Positions 1 to 10,786 of a stretch of DNA of 64,000 nt are shown one piece after another. The notes beneath the pieces are model-generated. The model saw only the letters and a list, made by a program, of their open reading frames with translations, made no database searches and was not told where the DNA came from. The position numbers and the translations under genes were made by a program. The DNA comes from Liriodendron chinense (taxonomy: Eukaryota; Streptophyta; Magnoliopsida; Magnoliales; Magnoliaceae). Where the stretch lies: contig ML058337.1 in NCBI GenBank assembly GCA_003013855.2, forward strand, positions 6,138,001 to 6,202,000. Reading direction: 5' to 3'. The stretch's first letter is position 1, and each line of letters begins with the position of its first letter.

Positions 1-446
1 AAAAGTGTTCAAAATTTCTATCAATCATAAAAATAGGGAGAATTCACATATAAAACTAGTATCTTAGAGATTGTTCAAGATATTCAACATCACTCACTTT
101 GCATCTCTTTTTCTTATGCTTACACCATCCCAAATGCATAGAAACAAAGTTTTCCGACGGAGTTTTGAATTGTCAGAAAAATCGAAAAATTTCATACAAA
201 AGCTGCTCGACATTGCAAAGCATTAGATTCATCCTAGTGATCCCACCCCCCAATCAAATCATGCATTATCCTCAATGTAAAAGATATGCAATGAGCAAAA
301 ATGAGAGCAATGATACAAATAAAGGGAGTGAGGAATGAGAGTACCTGAGATGACAAAAAGCTTTAATTCTACCTCCTTCTAACAAACATATGGAAAAATA
401 AATAAAAAGCAACAAAATCCTAATCCTAAACTACTCTATACCTTCA
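1..446 (-). other. 3' noncoding region of element A
   Basis: This stretch matches the region between integrase and polypurine tract of element D (compare position 1 onward with about 49670 onward). It contains the phrase about a TCCTCAATGTAAAAGATATG stretch that is also found near 49940 and, inverted, in B near 14045. No env-like frame is visible. Confidence 0.6.
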
Positions 447-942
447 TCAGACTAGGAGATCAATATCCTGATACACAGGATTAGTTAGAAGTATGGACAT
501 ACCTTCTGAGGGAAAATTCTCAAAGAACGGTTTTAATCGCTGACCATTCGCTTTAAAGATGTTACTGTTTCTTGGATTCAATGACTCGACAGTCCCATAT
601 GGATAAATAGTTTTCATAATGAAGGGACCGGTCCATCTAGACCTCAATTTTTCTTGGAAATAAATGAAACCGAGAATTATACATAAGGACCTTTTGGTTT
701 ATCGTGAAAGTCTTACGAATGATATTCTTATCATGGAATACCTTCGTCTTATCTTTATAAATTCTCGCATTCTCATAAGCTTCGTTCCGAAGTTTGGCAA
801 GTTCATTCAATTGAAGTTTGCGTAACAAGCTCGCTTTGTCAGAATCAAAATTCATCTTCTTTATTGCCCAATATGTCCTATGTTCCAACTTCACAGGCAA
901 GTGACAAGTGTTGAACCTCCAATTTATACTTGATATAGCCAA
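447..942 (-). pseudogene. Athila integrase C-terminal part (element A), broken
   Basis: Two overlapping minus-strand frames (942-637 and 647-447) encode the end of integrase after the catalytic core. They include a [13 protein letters not shown] segment and, in the second frame, a WTGPFIMKTIYPYGTVE segment typical of the last integrase region. A frameshift near 640 separates them. The first frame is cut at 909, where the solo LTR entered. The other side of the cut resumes at 2293, and the uninterrupted version is seen in element D near 50573. Confidence 0.8.
904..908. repeat. Target-site duplication ACAAG, left copy
   Basis: ACAAG directly precedes the TGTTGAACCTCC start of the solo LTR and recurs at 2293-2297 directly after its terminal GAACA. 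Element D carries a single uninterrupted ACAAG at the same integrase position. Confidence 0.92.
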
Positions 943-1159
943 TTACATCACATTATATGCATGGTTTGCATGTTTAAAAGGCCATCTAATGCATGTTTTG
1001 TGATTGTAGGAATGAGAGCAACTTCGTCCAATTTGTGACAAAAAATAGCGTATTTAAGACCCCTTGAATGAAGGCCCAAGGTGGACAAAAAGAAGGAAGA
1101 AGAAAGAAGGAGAAAAGAGAAGAAAGAGAGAAGAAAAAAAAATAAAAGAATGGAGGCCT

Positions 1160-1386
1160 GACCGGTCATGACCGGTCTGCCAAGGGAACTCGACCGGTCC
1201 TGACCGGTCTGCCACCCTTGCAACCCCCCCTCTCTGGACGCTGGAGCAAAGACCAATATGGTTCGACCGGTCTTGACCGGTCAGCCATCAGGTTAGGGAC
1301 CTCCCTGTACTCCCTGGACTCAATTCCAATAGGTCCGACCGGTCAAGACCGGTCGGCCAACCCAGTCCGACCGGTCACGACCGGTC
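1160..1386. repeat. Five GACCGGTC palindrome dimers in U3
   Basis: The string GACCGGTC-N2-GACCGGTC occurs at 1160-1177, 1192-1209, 1265-1282, 1337-1354 and 1369-1386. Each half is a perfect 8-bp palindrome, and the dinucleotide spacer varies (AT, CT, TT, AA, AC) while the halves do not change. Most copies are followed by TGCC, AGCC or GGCC. The cluster lies 107-333 bp upstream of the TATA box. Confidence 0.9.
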
Positions 1387-1492
1387 GGCCATGCATTAAA
1401 CAACAGTTTCCAATTCGGGATTCGAGATTTTCTGCGCAAGTACGTAATGCTACACAATTCTGGAAGATTCCGACGCAGTAGAGCCTCCCCAC

Positions 1493-1500
1493 TATAAAAG
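1493..1500 (+). promoter_or_regulatory. TATA box of the solo LTR
   Basis: TATAAAAG is followed by GGACACC. The same TATAAAAGG-type core and downstream context occur in the LTRs of element B (9491) and the second solo LTR (45075). Confidence 0.75.
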
Positions 1501-2241
1501 GACACCTAGGGTCTCTTCCTAGGGCATCGTAGAAGCTGAGGAACTTCATGGGAAGTGAAGGAAGCCGTCGTGGAGCGCTTGCAACCCTCCCAACTCTAAG
1601 TTTTTATGCTTTTTATGTCTTTTTCATTTTGTTCTAGTTGTAGTATGACAATGCTCGGCTAGAATCTCTCAGCTAAGGCTGAGAGGTGAAGCTTGTAGCC
1701 AATTTCATGTTTAATTCAGTTCGATTCAAGTAGTTTCACTTTAAGTTTGAATTTTGAGTGTTCTAGTTTATATAAAGTTGATATTTTTAGAAGTTTTATG
1801 AGAGTTCATGTGCTTCGGACATGGATTCCTGACAATTCTCTAAGATTATCATGTTTTGCTTGATTAGATTCAAATTATGGTAACCCTTGAGCATGCCATA
1901 ATCCATAGGCATGGCTGTTATTCCGAAGGCTATGATTTCGAATGCTATATGTGGTTGAATGGGACTAGAACTTGGAAGTGGGATTGAATGTGTTCAATGC
2001 TTTATCTTCCAACTAGCTGAGAGGTAGAACTTCAAATGTAGTTGTGTTTATGCTTGGATTGATTGGATTGACATGTGATTGTTACAAGTGGATCCTTGAA
2101 AGTCTTAGTTCCTTAATTACTGTTTTCCTTAAGTTACTGTTTTAACATAATCCTCTCAATTGAATCTCTTAATTATTGCAATCCTAGTTGCTGGAATAGC
2201 TTAGAAGTTGTTTTCTAATTCCCTATGGATCGACCTCGGTC

Positions 2242-3049
2242 TTACTGAGATTTATTACTACATCGCAGCCTTGCACTTGAGGCGAGTGAACAACAAGCTT
2301 TTCCATAGACAAGTCTATAGGGAGACATTCCAATGGGGGTCTTAAAAGTCGTATGGTAAGCCCAGAGCGCATCGGTAAGTCGAAGTGACCAATCTTTGCG
2401 ATCGGGGTTCACTGTTTTCTCCAAAATATGTTTAATCTGCCTATTGGATATCTCAGCTTGTCCACTTATTTGTGGGTGATAGGGGGTGCTCACTTTGTGA
2501 TTTACGTCATATTTCTTCATTAAAGCTTCAAATTGGTGGTTACAAAAGTGAGACCCTCCATCACTTATAATGACTAGAGGCATTCCAAACTGGGAAAGGA
2601 TGCTTTCTTTTAAGAAACGAATGACTGCTTTATGGTAATTGTTTAGGCATGGAATCACGTCGACCCATTTTGAATAATCGATGGCAAGCAAGATATAAGT
2701 TTCCAAAAGAAGATGGGAATGGACTCATGAAATCGATGCCCCAACAATAAAAAATTTTGATTGGTAAGATGGGATTGAGTGGCATCATATTTCTACAGGA
2801 TATTCCTCCTAATTTCTGACAAGGCTTGCACGTTTTGCAAAATGCATGAGTATCCATGAACATAGTGGGCCAATAAAACCCACATTGCAGAATTTTGGCT
2901 ATGGTCTTCTTAGTCGAAAAGTGGCCACCACAAGCCTGAGAATGACAAAAGGAGATGATACTGTGTTGTTCATCATCCAGCATACATCTCCTTATAATTT
3001 GATCGGGACAATATTTGAATAAGTACGGGTCGTCCCACAAGAATTTCAC
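2242..3049 (-). pseudogene. Athila integrase zinc-binding and catalytic core (element A)
   Basis: Frame 3049-2630 contains the zinc-binding HHCC region (CHSQACGGHFSTKKT, then CKTCKPCQ) and the first catalytic aspartate in WGIDFMSPF. Frame 2706-2242 continues with the second aspartate (IISDGGSHF), the [17 protein letters not shown] segment containing the catalytic glutamate, and a [24 protein letters not shown] segment split here by the shift. The real homology stops at 2293, because 2242-2292 already belongs to the solo LTR. A frameshift near 2700 breaks the frame. All three catalytic residues remain recognisable, but in two frames. Confidence 0.85.
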
Positions 3050-3133
3050 CTTGTTGAAGAATTTATCCTTATCTTGCTTGTTCTAGTGTGTTGGAATTGT
3101 ACCTATTGCAAGATAGTTAGCAATGTCCGCATA

Positions 3134-3776
3134 CTATGGCAATTGGGAGATTTTGAAAAGTTGTTCATCAGGGAACATGTCATTGATCGCGGTCGTCTCA
3201 GGAGAATCGCTGAGAACAAATTTAGAAAGATGGTCAACCACAACGTTTTCTACTCCTTTCTTATCACGTATTTCTATGTCAAATTCTTGGAGTAGGAGGA
3301 TCCATCTTAACAAGCGTGGCTTAGCATCCTTCATAGAGAGAAGGTACTTAAGCGCGGCATGGTCGGTGAATATGATAATCTTGGATCCGATCAAGTAGGA
3401 CCTAAACTTATCTAAAGCAAAAATTACGGCTAAAAGTACTTTTTCTGTCGTGGTATAGTTTGCTTGAGCTGAGTTTAAAGTTCTACTTGCATAGTACGAT
3501 GATGCATGGCTTCTTCTCTTTTCTTTGGTCTAACATAGCCCCAATAACATAGTTGCTCGCATCACACATAATTTCAAAAGGAAGGCTCCAATCAAGTGGT
3601 TGCATTATGGGAGCATATGTCAACATGCCTTTAAGTTTTACAAAGGTATTTAGACAAGCCTCATTCCATTCGAACGAGTTTTCCTTTTGAAGGAGGTTAC
3701 ATAAAGGACGAGATAGTAAACTAAAGTCCTTTATGAACCATCTATAGAATCCGGTGTGTCCTAAGAAGGACCGCAC
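3134..3776 (-). pseudogene. Athila RT thumb and RNase H (element A), broken
   Basis: Frame 3776-3483 reads from the end of RT (RSFLGHTGFYRWFIKDFSLL, then LLQKENSFEWNEACL) into RNase H, with the first RNase H aspartate in MCDASNYVIGAML. Frame 3394-3134 holds the RNase H end ([40 protein letters not shown]) leading to NVVVDHLSK. The piece between them (3395-3482) is frameshifted. Confidence 0.8.
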
Positions 3777-3929
3777 ATCTCGTCGCTCTTGGGTGGTGGA
3801 AGGTTAGAGATAAGATCGATTTTAGCTTTGTCCAGCTCGATTACATTTTGTGAGATGCTGTGACCAAGGACTATTCCTTTTTGAACCATGAAATGACATT
3901 TCTCCCAATTCAATACAAGGTTCTTTTCT

Positions 3930-4597
3930 TCACATCTTTTTTAAAATAGTTTTTAAGTGCATAAGGCACTCATCAAAGTTACAACCAAATACCGAGAAAT
4001 CGTCCATGAAGACTTCGAGAATCGTCCCCACCATATCATAAAAAATACTCAACATACAACGTTGAAAAGTGGCAGGGGCATTGCATAGTCCAAACGGCAT
4101 CCTTCGATAGGCAAAGGTGTTGAATGGACATGTGAATGTTGTCTTCTCTTGGTTCACTAGGCGATCTCTATTTGGTTATACCCTGAATATCCATCAAGGA
4201 AGCAAAAATGGGAATGACCCGCCAACCTTTCTAAAATTTGATCAACAAACGGTAAGGGGAAGTGGTCTTTTCTCCTGACTGTGTTTAACTTCCTGTAGTT
4301 AATGCACATTCTCCAACCGGTACTGACTTTGGTTGGTACGAGTTCAATGTTAGCATTGGCCACGATGGTTATTCCGAATTTCTTAGGTACCACTTGAGTT
4401 GGACTCACCCATTGACTATCGGATATTGGGCAGATAATTCCCACATCTAATAGTTTCAACACCTCGACCTTGAATACCTCTTTCAAGTTTGGATTGACAC
4501 GTCTTTGTGGTTGCCTAGATGTCTTCGCATTTTCCTCAAGGTGTATGCGATGAGTATAAATCAGGGGGTTATGCCTTTGAGATCCACAATTAACCAT
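3930..4597 (-). pseudogene. Athila reverse transcriptase palm and fingers (element A)
   Basis: Frame 4597-4157 carries the conserved RT start (WVSPTQVVPKKFGITIV, GWRMCINYRKLNTVRRKDHF, PFVDQILERLAGHSHFCFLDGYSGYNQI). Frame 4157-3930 continues with FTCPFNTFAYRRMPFGLCNA and the catalytic VFMDDFSVFG. A stop interrupts the junction near 4157. The homology continues past 3930 in another frame (CEEKNLVLNWEK equivalent at about 3900). Confidence 0.88.
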
Positions 4598-5420
4598 GCA
4601 ATGGTGCTCTTATGCTCTATTAGAGTGGCTATCAACCTACTCTCTTGTTCCTCATCCAAGTGGGAAGAGATCACCACCGAATATGTCTCATCTTGACCTA
4701 AATATACATATTTCAAATCAATGGGTAATGATTTTAGGTCGAGCTTCGGTGCTTTGATATTGGATGGAAGAGGCTTGTTCTTGCTTAAGGGCAAAGGCTC
4801 AAATGGTGCCTTCCATCTTTTATTATCAAGTACTGGCATAACATCCAAAATGGCATCCATCTCTCGTATCATGTCATCATCAATCTCATGAGAGTGGGCC
4901 AAGCATGCCTCCAAAGGATCGGAATAGAATGTCATGAGGGATGTATCCTCCACGAATGATATAGTTAAATTTATTTCATGGACCTCATCATCAACTTCCC
5001 ATGGTTGTTTGCATAAATAAAAAATATTTAGCTCGAGTGTCATATTTCCAAAGGACATTTGTACAAGCCCGTTTCTACAATTGATAATGGCATTTGAAGT
5101 AGCTAGAAAAGGGCGGCCAAGTATGACAGGAATTTGAGCATTGGTACCTATCACGGGATGTGTATCTGGGACAATAAATTCCACTCGATAGTAGAATTTA
5201 TCGATTTATACCAAGACATCCTCAATCACCCCCCTCGGTATACGAATAGATCTATGAGCAAGTTGGAGTGTGATTTTGTGGGTTTTAATTCACCCAACCC
5301 AAGTTGTTCATAAACCGAGTATGGGATGAGGTTAACACTTACCCCTAAATCGAGTAAGGCTTGTTTGATCTGGTAGTCACCTATGATGCATGAGATGGTA
5401 GGACTACCCAGATCCTTGTA
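4561..5420 (-). pseudogene. Athila aspartic protease and protease-RT linker (element A)
   Basis: The protease active-site region is readable on the minus strand at about 5390-5290 as LLDLGVSVNLIPYSVYEQLG, where Athila proteases use a D-L-G core. An open frame from 5184 continues with VILGRPFLATSNAIINCRNG, the end of the protease fold. An acidic linker (DPLEACLAHSHEIDDDMIRE) and the approach to RT (LPIDLKYVYLGQDETY) follow. Several stops and shifts lie between 5184 and 5420. Confidence 0.82.
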
Positions 5421-5423
5421 TTT

Positions 5424-6908
5424 TTAGGGCACCTCTTGTTTGATAATGACGCTCAAATTCTTAGTCAAAAGTACTTTGTTGTGAACATTGTGTTTCCTTT
5501 TAGCTGTACATAATTCTTTCAGAAATTTGGCATAAGATGATATTTGTTTTATAGCATCCAACAACGGAATGTTGATCTTCACTTGCTTAAAAACCTCTAA
5601 GATTTCTAAATTTTTATCTAAAGGTTTGGGTGAAATCAACCTTTGGGGAAACGGGGCAACCGGCTTGTATTGGCTTTTTCAGTTCTTTCTCATGTGGAGT
5701 ATTGTTCGGGCTATCATCCTTTTTAGAAATTTTTGGATCATTAGGCTTTGAGGCCTTCACCGGATTAGATTTATCAATTACTTTTACCACTCCTCAAGGT
5801 GGTGATAGCTTGAACATACTCTGTATGTTGGGAGGAAGAGCTTCGGCCTTGTATCTCAAATTGGGTTCTTGGGTTAAGGAGAGGTTGGGCAGGAAGTGTG
5901 CCTTTCTCCTTAACACTAAGATGAGATTCAACTCTAGCCATTGAGGTTTTCAAGTCATTAATGGCTTGAGATGAATTTTGGTTGAATTTTAGTTGTTCTT
6001 GCATGAATCCATCAATTTTTAGAGAATTAGTCTTGTTATATTCAGCTTGAACCGACACGAATGCGCCCAACATCTCCTCTACCGTAGCTTTTGGTGTGAT
6101 TATTAGGAATGGACCTAGTAAAGGTTGAGCTTGAGGGTTGTTATTTGCATTCGCAGTTGGTCCATTCCTCCAACTGAAGTTGGGATGGTTTGAGTTTGGA
6201 CACTAAATGGTCGTTGATAATTGTTTATGGCATTTGATTGTTCTTGTAAAATTTCTTGAAATGCATGTTGATTTCCGACACAAATTCCACAAACAATTTC
6301 AATGTCTGTTAAGTTAATCATCTCACCTTTCTTCAATTTCATGGCCTCGACTTTTCTTATAAGGCTAACCACAAGTGCACTTATGTTATCTTCTTTTGGG
6401 AGGACATAAATTCCTCCTTTTTCCTTTTGTTGGCTTGTCTTGGGATTTGTTGGTTTATATATATCCCAAGACTGTGCATTCTCGGCCAAGACATCAAAGT
6501 AGTCCCATGCTTCCTCGACCTCCTTATTCATGAATTCTCCATTGCACATCATCTCTACGAATTGGCGCATGGGTGAAGTAATCCTTCATAGAAAAAGCTT
6601 ATTACCCTCCAAATTTCGTAGCCATGATGTGGGCATGCATTTAACAAGTCCTTGAACCTCTCCCAACATTGGAAGAATGTCTCATTCTCTTTTTGAGCAA
6701 AATTCATGATAAGGCGCCTTAACATGATCGTTTTGTGAGTAGGGAAGAACTTTTTAATGAACTCCCCAGTCATCTCTGTCCATGTGCCAATTGATCTTGG
6801 CCTTAATGCATCAAGCCAAGCCTTAGCTTTCTCTTTAAGGGAAAAAGAAAATAATTTAAGTCTCACTAGATCATCAGTTACATTTGCAAAGTGCATCGTG
6901 ACTATCAC
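5424..6908 (-). pseudogene. Athila gag (element A), several frames
   Basis: Frames 6908-6555, 6570-6115, 6073-5774 and 5639-5424 together resemble Athila gag. The capsid-like retrotransposon gag domain is seen as LKLFSFSLKEKAKAWLDAL and FFQCWERFKDLLNACPHHGY. A RQFVEMMCNGEFMNKEVEEA segment, a lysine-rich stretch and a QAITTLRSGKSN segment before the protease follow. The order and wording match gag of element B. At least three frameshifts make it nonfunctional. Confidence 0.83.
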
Positions 6909-7455
6909 CTCATCAAATTTCTTAAGATGTTGATAAGCACTTTCACTGTCTAGTCCATGGGATTTGGGAAGGAGTTGGATTACTCCCGATTTAAGATCTA
7001 TGTTCCCTGTATTATGGAAAAATTATGCATGAGGGAGTGCTCGCTCTTGCAGGTTGTAAGTAATCACGTGGGGAACATTCTCAACCTCATTCTCTCCCGT
7101 TTCGGTTTGATTTTGGTTCAGATTTTGATTGGCCATAGGGTTGGGTTGATTTCCATCCATACTTTCAGACAAAATTGGAAACTCTAAACGTTTCTTAGCA
7201 CGTGGCTCCCTATCAATCCCTTCAACAATTCCCCCTTTACTAATAAGTCAGTTATTAGAATCTTGAACCCAATGTGGCATGCAAATCTCAGAAAAATAAA
7301 AGAAAAAGGGTTAGAAAAACCTGATTTGAAGAGAGTACTTCGACTCCTAGAATTTCGGTTAAAACAAAATAAAGCAAACAAACTAAGTTAGTAAAGGACT
7401 TCTAAAAGTCTCAAATAGAAACTATTTTCAGAAATTTTGTGAAAAACAGTCAGAG
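6909..7455 (-). other. 5' leader of element A
   Basis: This untranslated region lies between primer site and gag. It is AT-rich, with no frame worth calling. It corresponds in position to 10340-10786 of element B. Confidence 0.6.
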
Positions 7456-7473
7456 TCCCTGGCAATGGTGCCA
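7456..7473 (-). other. Primer-binding site of element A
   Basis: Read on the minus strand the site is TGGCACCATTGCCAGGGA, seven bases after the LTR end. It is a variant of the TGGCGCC-type site of Athila elements, which is complementary to a tRNA 3' end (usually tRNA-Asp). Element B has the same site less diverged at 10322. Confidence 0.75.
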
Positions 7474-7479
7474 AAAACT

Positions 7480-8875
7480 TGTTCGCTTCCCCAAGCATAG
7501 GGTTGCGATGTAGTAATAATCTTGGTAAGACCGAGGTCGATCCACAGGGACTTGTGTAGGAATTCACAAAACACTTTCAATGGTCTCTAATTGAGATCTA
7601 ACTAAGCAGATTTTTAGAATTGAATGTAGATAGAATTCTTAAACTAAGGGTGAATGTAATCAATATAAAAGAAGCACTAGGGGTTCAAGGATCCACTTAT
7701 ATCCTTGATGCTTAATTCGCTGTGGTTTCCCAATTACACAACTAGAATCGAAATCAAATCCTATCTAGCCAGATGATAGAGCGGTTATAACAAACAATCT
7801 ATCATATGTGTGATTCATATACATGATTCCCTCAATTCGAGCACACTCAATTGCATATGTCAATCCTAGTTCTAATAGGTTAAAATCACAAGTATAATAA
7901 TTATTAAACTCTGTCACAAAGCATAACTAGATCATGATTTGAGCTTCATTCAAATCACATAACCAATTACACATAATTCAGAAATTTAAAAATACTGATT
8001 TTTAGTTCCCACATGAAAATCCAAGTCTAGAGCATCTTGAATCCAATTCCTCGGAGCATACAGGTCTAGACTTATTCAAAACAATTAAGAACTAAAGTAA
8101 TTCTTCTAAACATCCATGAGCCATCATAAGACTAAAAAAAGGTACTTTAGAACTTCATTCAAACTTCAAACCATTGTTCTTCATTAAAAATTCGACTTGA
8201 AACCAATGTAAACGAATTAAAACATCTTAAATTCACTACAAGCTTCACCTCTTAGCCCTAGCTAAGAGGTTTAGTCGATTATGATCCAAGGAAACATGAA
8301 TTCAACTAAGGAAAGCATAAAAACTAGAAGAAACAAACTAGGAGGAGTTGTAGAACTCCTAATCCGACTTCCGCCGCCTCCCACCATGGTAAATCTCTTC
8401 TAGGATACCTTAGGAATGAGATAGAGGACTCCTTTTATAGGTTTGGGGCCCTAGGTGAGAAGAAACTTCGAGAAATCCCGCAAGAATAGCGTTTTGCGTA
8501 GAAATTTTCAGAACTCCAAATGTTCCTGGGTGTTGACCGGCCGATCTGACAAAGCGCCTACAAATGAAAATTTCTCTGGAGTGTTTTTTACACACTCCGA
8601 CCCCTCAGACAACCGGCTAAACAAGATGCTTGCAAACCACAAAAACGCTGGACATGGGCTTCCATAGGCCGACCCTTCAGCCGGCCGGTCATGTGGCTGG
8701 CCTTCACAAAAATTACACAACATTTTTGCTGTTTCCAGCAGGTTGCCGACTGGTCAGGCTTCATTTTGTGATTTTTCATAGATTTCCTCCTCCATCTTCA
8801 TTGTACTTTGGCTCCACCTTTGGTCATTCACTTCTTTGATCTATAAGGTATGTAAGCAGGGCCACCTAAGCTTCC
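7480..8875 (-). repeat. 5' LTR of element A, U3 start missing
   Basis: On the minus strand the LTR ends ...GCGAACA at 7480, and its U5 has the shared CGACCTCGGTCTTAC phrase. A TATA box is at 8433-8439. The U3 contains degenerate GACCGG-type palindromes (about 8535-8760). The expected TGTTGAG start is absent, because the sequence meets the plus-strand LTR of B at 8875/8876. Its U3 is clearly different from B's, so A belongs to a different subfamily. Confidence 0.8.
8433..8439 (-). promoter_or_regulatory. TATA box of the element A LTR
   Basis: TATAAAA on the minus strand is followed by GGAGTCC, in the same place relative to U5 as in the other Athila LTRs of this window. Confidence 0.6.
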
Positions 8876-9447
8876 TGTTGAGCTTCCAATTTATACATTT
8901 TCTAACCCATTACTTCACATCTTATGCATGGTTTGCATGCTTAAAAGACTAATCTAATGCATGTTTGTGATTGTAGGAATGAGAGAGAGAATTCACATAT
9001 TTTAATGGCTAAAAGAATGCTTTTAAACCCACTTGAGGATAAAGGAAGATGAGCCAAATGAATGGAAGAAAGAAGCAAGGAGAAGAAAGAGATGACATGG
9101 ATTTAAGGCCTAATTTGAAGGATTTGGAATGACTAGAAGACCAAGCTTTGATGAGCCAAAGAAGTGGAGAAAAAGCCTTGAAGGAATCAAGTTGAAGACC
9201 TGGAATGGCCAGAAAAGTCATATTGCAGAGCTGCAGGGCCAGAAAAGTCAAATGCAGAAAATTCAACAGATGGCCCTGTAAACCAGAAAAATTGTAAAAA
9301 TTGGCCTTCGGAAGCCCAACCACCATTTGGCCAGGCCCCCGAAATTGACAAAATAATCCAGTTATTGCGGGAACTTTTTTGGACTTGGCCAGGCGCCTGA
9401 CCAAAACTTGACCGAGCGCCCGACCAACGTCCAACTACCGATTCAAG

Positions 9448-9465
9448 TGCGTAAATCTTTACGCA
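9448..9465. promoter_or_regulatory. Palindrome TGCGTAA-N4-TTACGCA upstream of TATA
   Basis: Two perfect 7-bp arms flank ATCT. The same arms flank CTTC at 45021-45038 in the second solo LTR, again just upstream of TATAAAAG. The arms resemble bZIP-type half sites; the binding protein is unknown. Confidence 0.6.
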
Positions 9466-9490
9466 ATCCGAGGCGGTGGGTGATTTTTCT

Positions 9491-9498
9491 TATAAAAG
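9491..9498 (+). promoter_or_regulatory. TATA box of the element B LTR
   Basis: TATAAAAG is followed by GACACATTGG. Spacing and context match the sister LTRs. Confidence 0.75.
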
Positions 9499-10321
9499 GA
9501 CACATTGGCATCCTTCCTAAGATATCCTAGAAGAGTTCTAAGTTCGTGGGGAGCAAGGGAGATCATCGTGGAGCGATCGCAACTCCTCCAATTAGGGTTT
9601 TTTTTTTTTTAGTTTTTCATGTTTGTTTAGTCTTTCTTTGAATTCTAGTTGAAGCATGATAATGCTCAGCTAGAACCTCTTAGCTAAGGCTAAGAGGTGA
9701 AGCTTGTGAGTAGTTATCATGTTGGATTCGTTCTACTTCAAGTACTTTACTTAAAGTTTTGATTTTCAAGTTCTAGTTTGAATAAAAGAGATATTTTTGG
9801 ATGTTTTATGAGAGTTCATGTGCTTCGGACATGAGTTCCTTGCAATTATCTGAGATTATCGTGTTTGGATTGATTAGATTCGAATTGTAGTAACCCTAGA
9901 GCATACCATAGTCCATTTGCATGGTCGTTACTTCGAAGGCTACATATTTGACTTCTATAGGCTTCATTAGAACTAGAACTTTGTTCTTCAACTTGAGTAG
10001 AGATTGTTTGTGTTTGAATGCCATATCTTCCAACTAGAAGAGAGATAGAACTTGAATTCTAGTTGTGTTATGCTTGGATGAATGAATTCACATGAGGGCT
10101 ATCACAAGTGGATCTTCGAAAGCCTTAGTTCCCTTTTAATTACAGATTTTTATAATTATTGTTTTAAGTTAGTTCATAAACTTAAATCCCTCAATTCATT
10201 GAATTAGAAGTTGCTGGAACAACTTGAATTGGTTTACCTTATTCCCTGTAGATCGACCTCGGTCTTACCGAGATTTATTACTACATCGCAGCCTTGCACT
10301 TGAGGTGAGCGAACAAGTTTT

Positions 10322-10339
10322 TGGCGCCGCTGCCGAGGA
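10322..10339 (+). other. Primer-binding site of element B
   Basis: TGGCGCCGCTGCCGAGGA begins six bases after the LTR. It is the Athila-type site, complementary to a tRNA 3' end, probably tRNA-Asp. Confidence 0.85.
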
Positions 10340-10786
10340 ATTTGGGTTAAACGGTTCTAAATTGTTTTAGTGGCTATAGAGTAGAAGTAGTTAGGTTTTA
10401 TTTTTTTCTTAGGATTAGTTTTTCTGAATTATAGAACCAACAAAGTTTGTTTTGTTTTGTCGAAAGTTCTTCTAGTTCAAGCAAATCGGGTACTATCCTT
10501 CCAACTTGAACTCTTTTAGTTTTTATTTTTTTTCTTTAGATTTTAGGATTTAGGTTTAGTTTAGATTTTGGATTGTGTGGTTTATGTCCCATTGGGAACG
10601 TGACCACAACAATCGTCTCCAATCTGAAGGTGGTTTAGTTGGACCACTCTCCGTTTATAGACTAGTCCAAAAAATTCGTAGAACATTGTGAAAATTTGGG
10701 AAGTATGGATCAAATTCCATTAGGGAATCCTCCTCCCCCCTACTCCAATCACAAACGCAAATAAAGAGGGAGTAGGAGAGAATGAG
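10340..10786 (+). other. 5' leader of element B
   Basis: An AT-rich untranslated leader with several short T-runs. I see no gene in it. It ends just before the first gag frame. Confidence 0.6.

Larger units (their letters stand above)
909..2292 (+). mobile_element. Solo Athila-type LTR inside integrase of element A
   Basis: A 1384-bp LTR begins TGTTGAACCTCC and ends GTGAACA. It closely resembles the LTR of element B in layout: an opening AT-rich U3, a purine-rich block (about 1080-1150), a palindrome cluster, a TATA box and a long AT-rich R/U5 that ends in the shared phrase CGACCTCGGTCTTAC. It has no internal region, and a perfect 5-bp duplication (ACAAG) flanks it, so it arose by insertion of a full element followed by LTR-LTR recombination. 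It is in the opposite orientation to its host element. ORFs seen inside it are composition effects. Confidence 0.93.
1..8875 (-). mobile_element. Athila-type Ty3/gypsy element A, 3' end beyond window
   Basis: On the minus strand the order is LTR (8875 to 7480), primer site, gag, protease, RT, RNase H, integrase and a 3' noncoding region that runs off the left edge, so the polypurine tract and 3' LTR are not seen. Athila assignment rests on the protease motif LLDLGVSVN, the RT motif VFMDDFSVFG, the string RSFLGHTGFYRWFIKDF and a primer site of the TGGCGCC-class. Every domain is broken by frameshifts or stops, so it is a dead copy. A plus-strand solo LTR (909-2292) splits the integrase. The LTR lacks its TGTTGAG terminus where element B begins at 8876, which suggests that B inserted into it or truncated it. 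Confidence 0.85.
8876..10315 (+). repeat. 5' LTR of element B
   Basis: The LTR is 1440 bp, begins TGTTGAGCTTCC and ends GCGAACA. Its U3 holds GGCGCC-centred palindromes (9390-9425) where the solo LTR at 909 holds GACCGGTC dimers. A TGCGTAA-N4-TTACGCA palindrome (9448) and TATAAAAG (9491) follow, then an AT-rich U5. A poly-T run is at 9599-9610. Confidence 0.92.

Noticed and set aside
948..1549. Several frames on both strands within the solo LTR
   Set aside because: They translate the purine block and the GACCGGTC palindromes; they lie fully inside an LTR and have no domain.
8871..8880. Target duplication for element B at its left edge
   Set aside because: The right end is rearranged, so no counterpart can be compared; not claimed.
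9009..9434. 141-codon frame on the minus strand in LTR B, with a near copy at 15073-15441 plus
   Set aside because: The similarity is that of an inverted LTR repeat; both copies lie in LTR sequence and show no protein signature.
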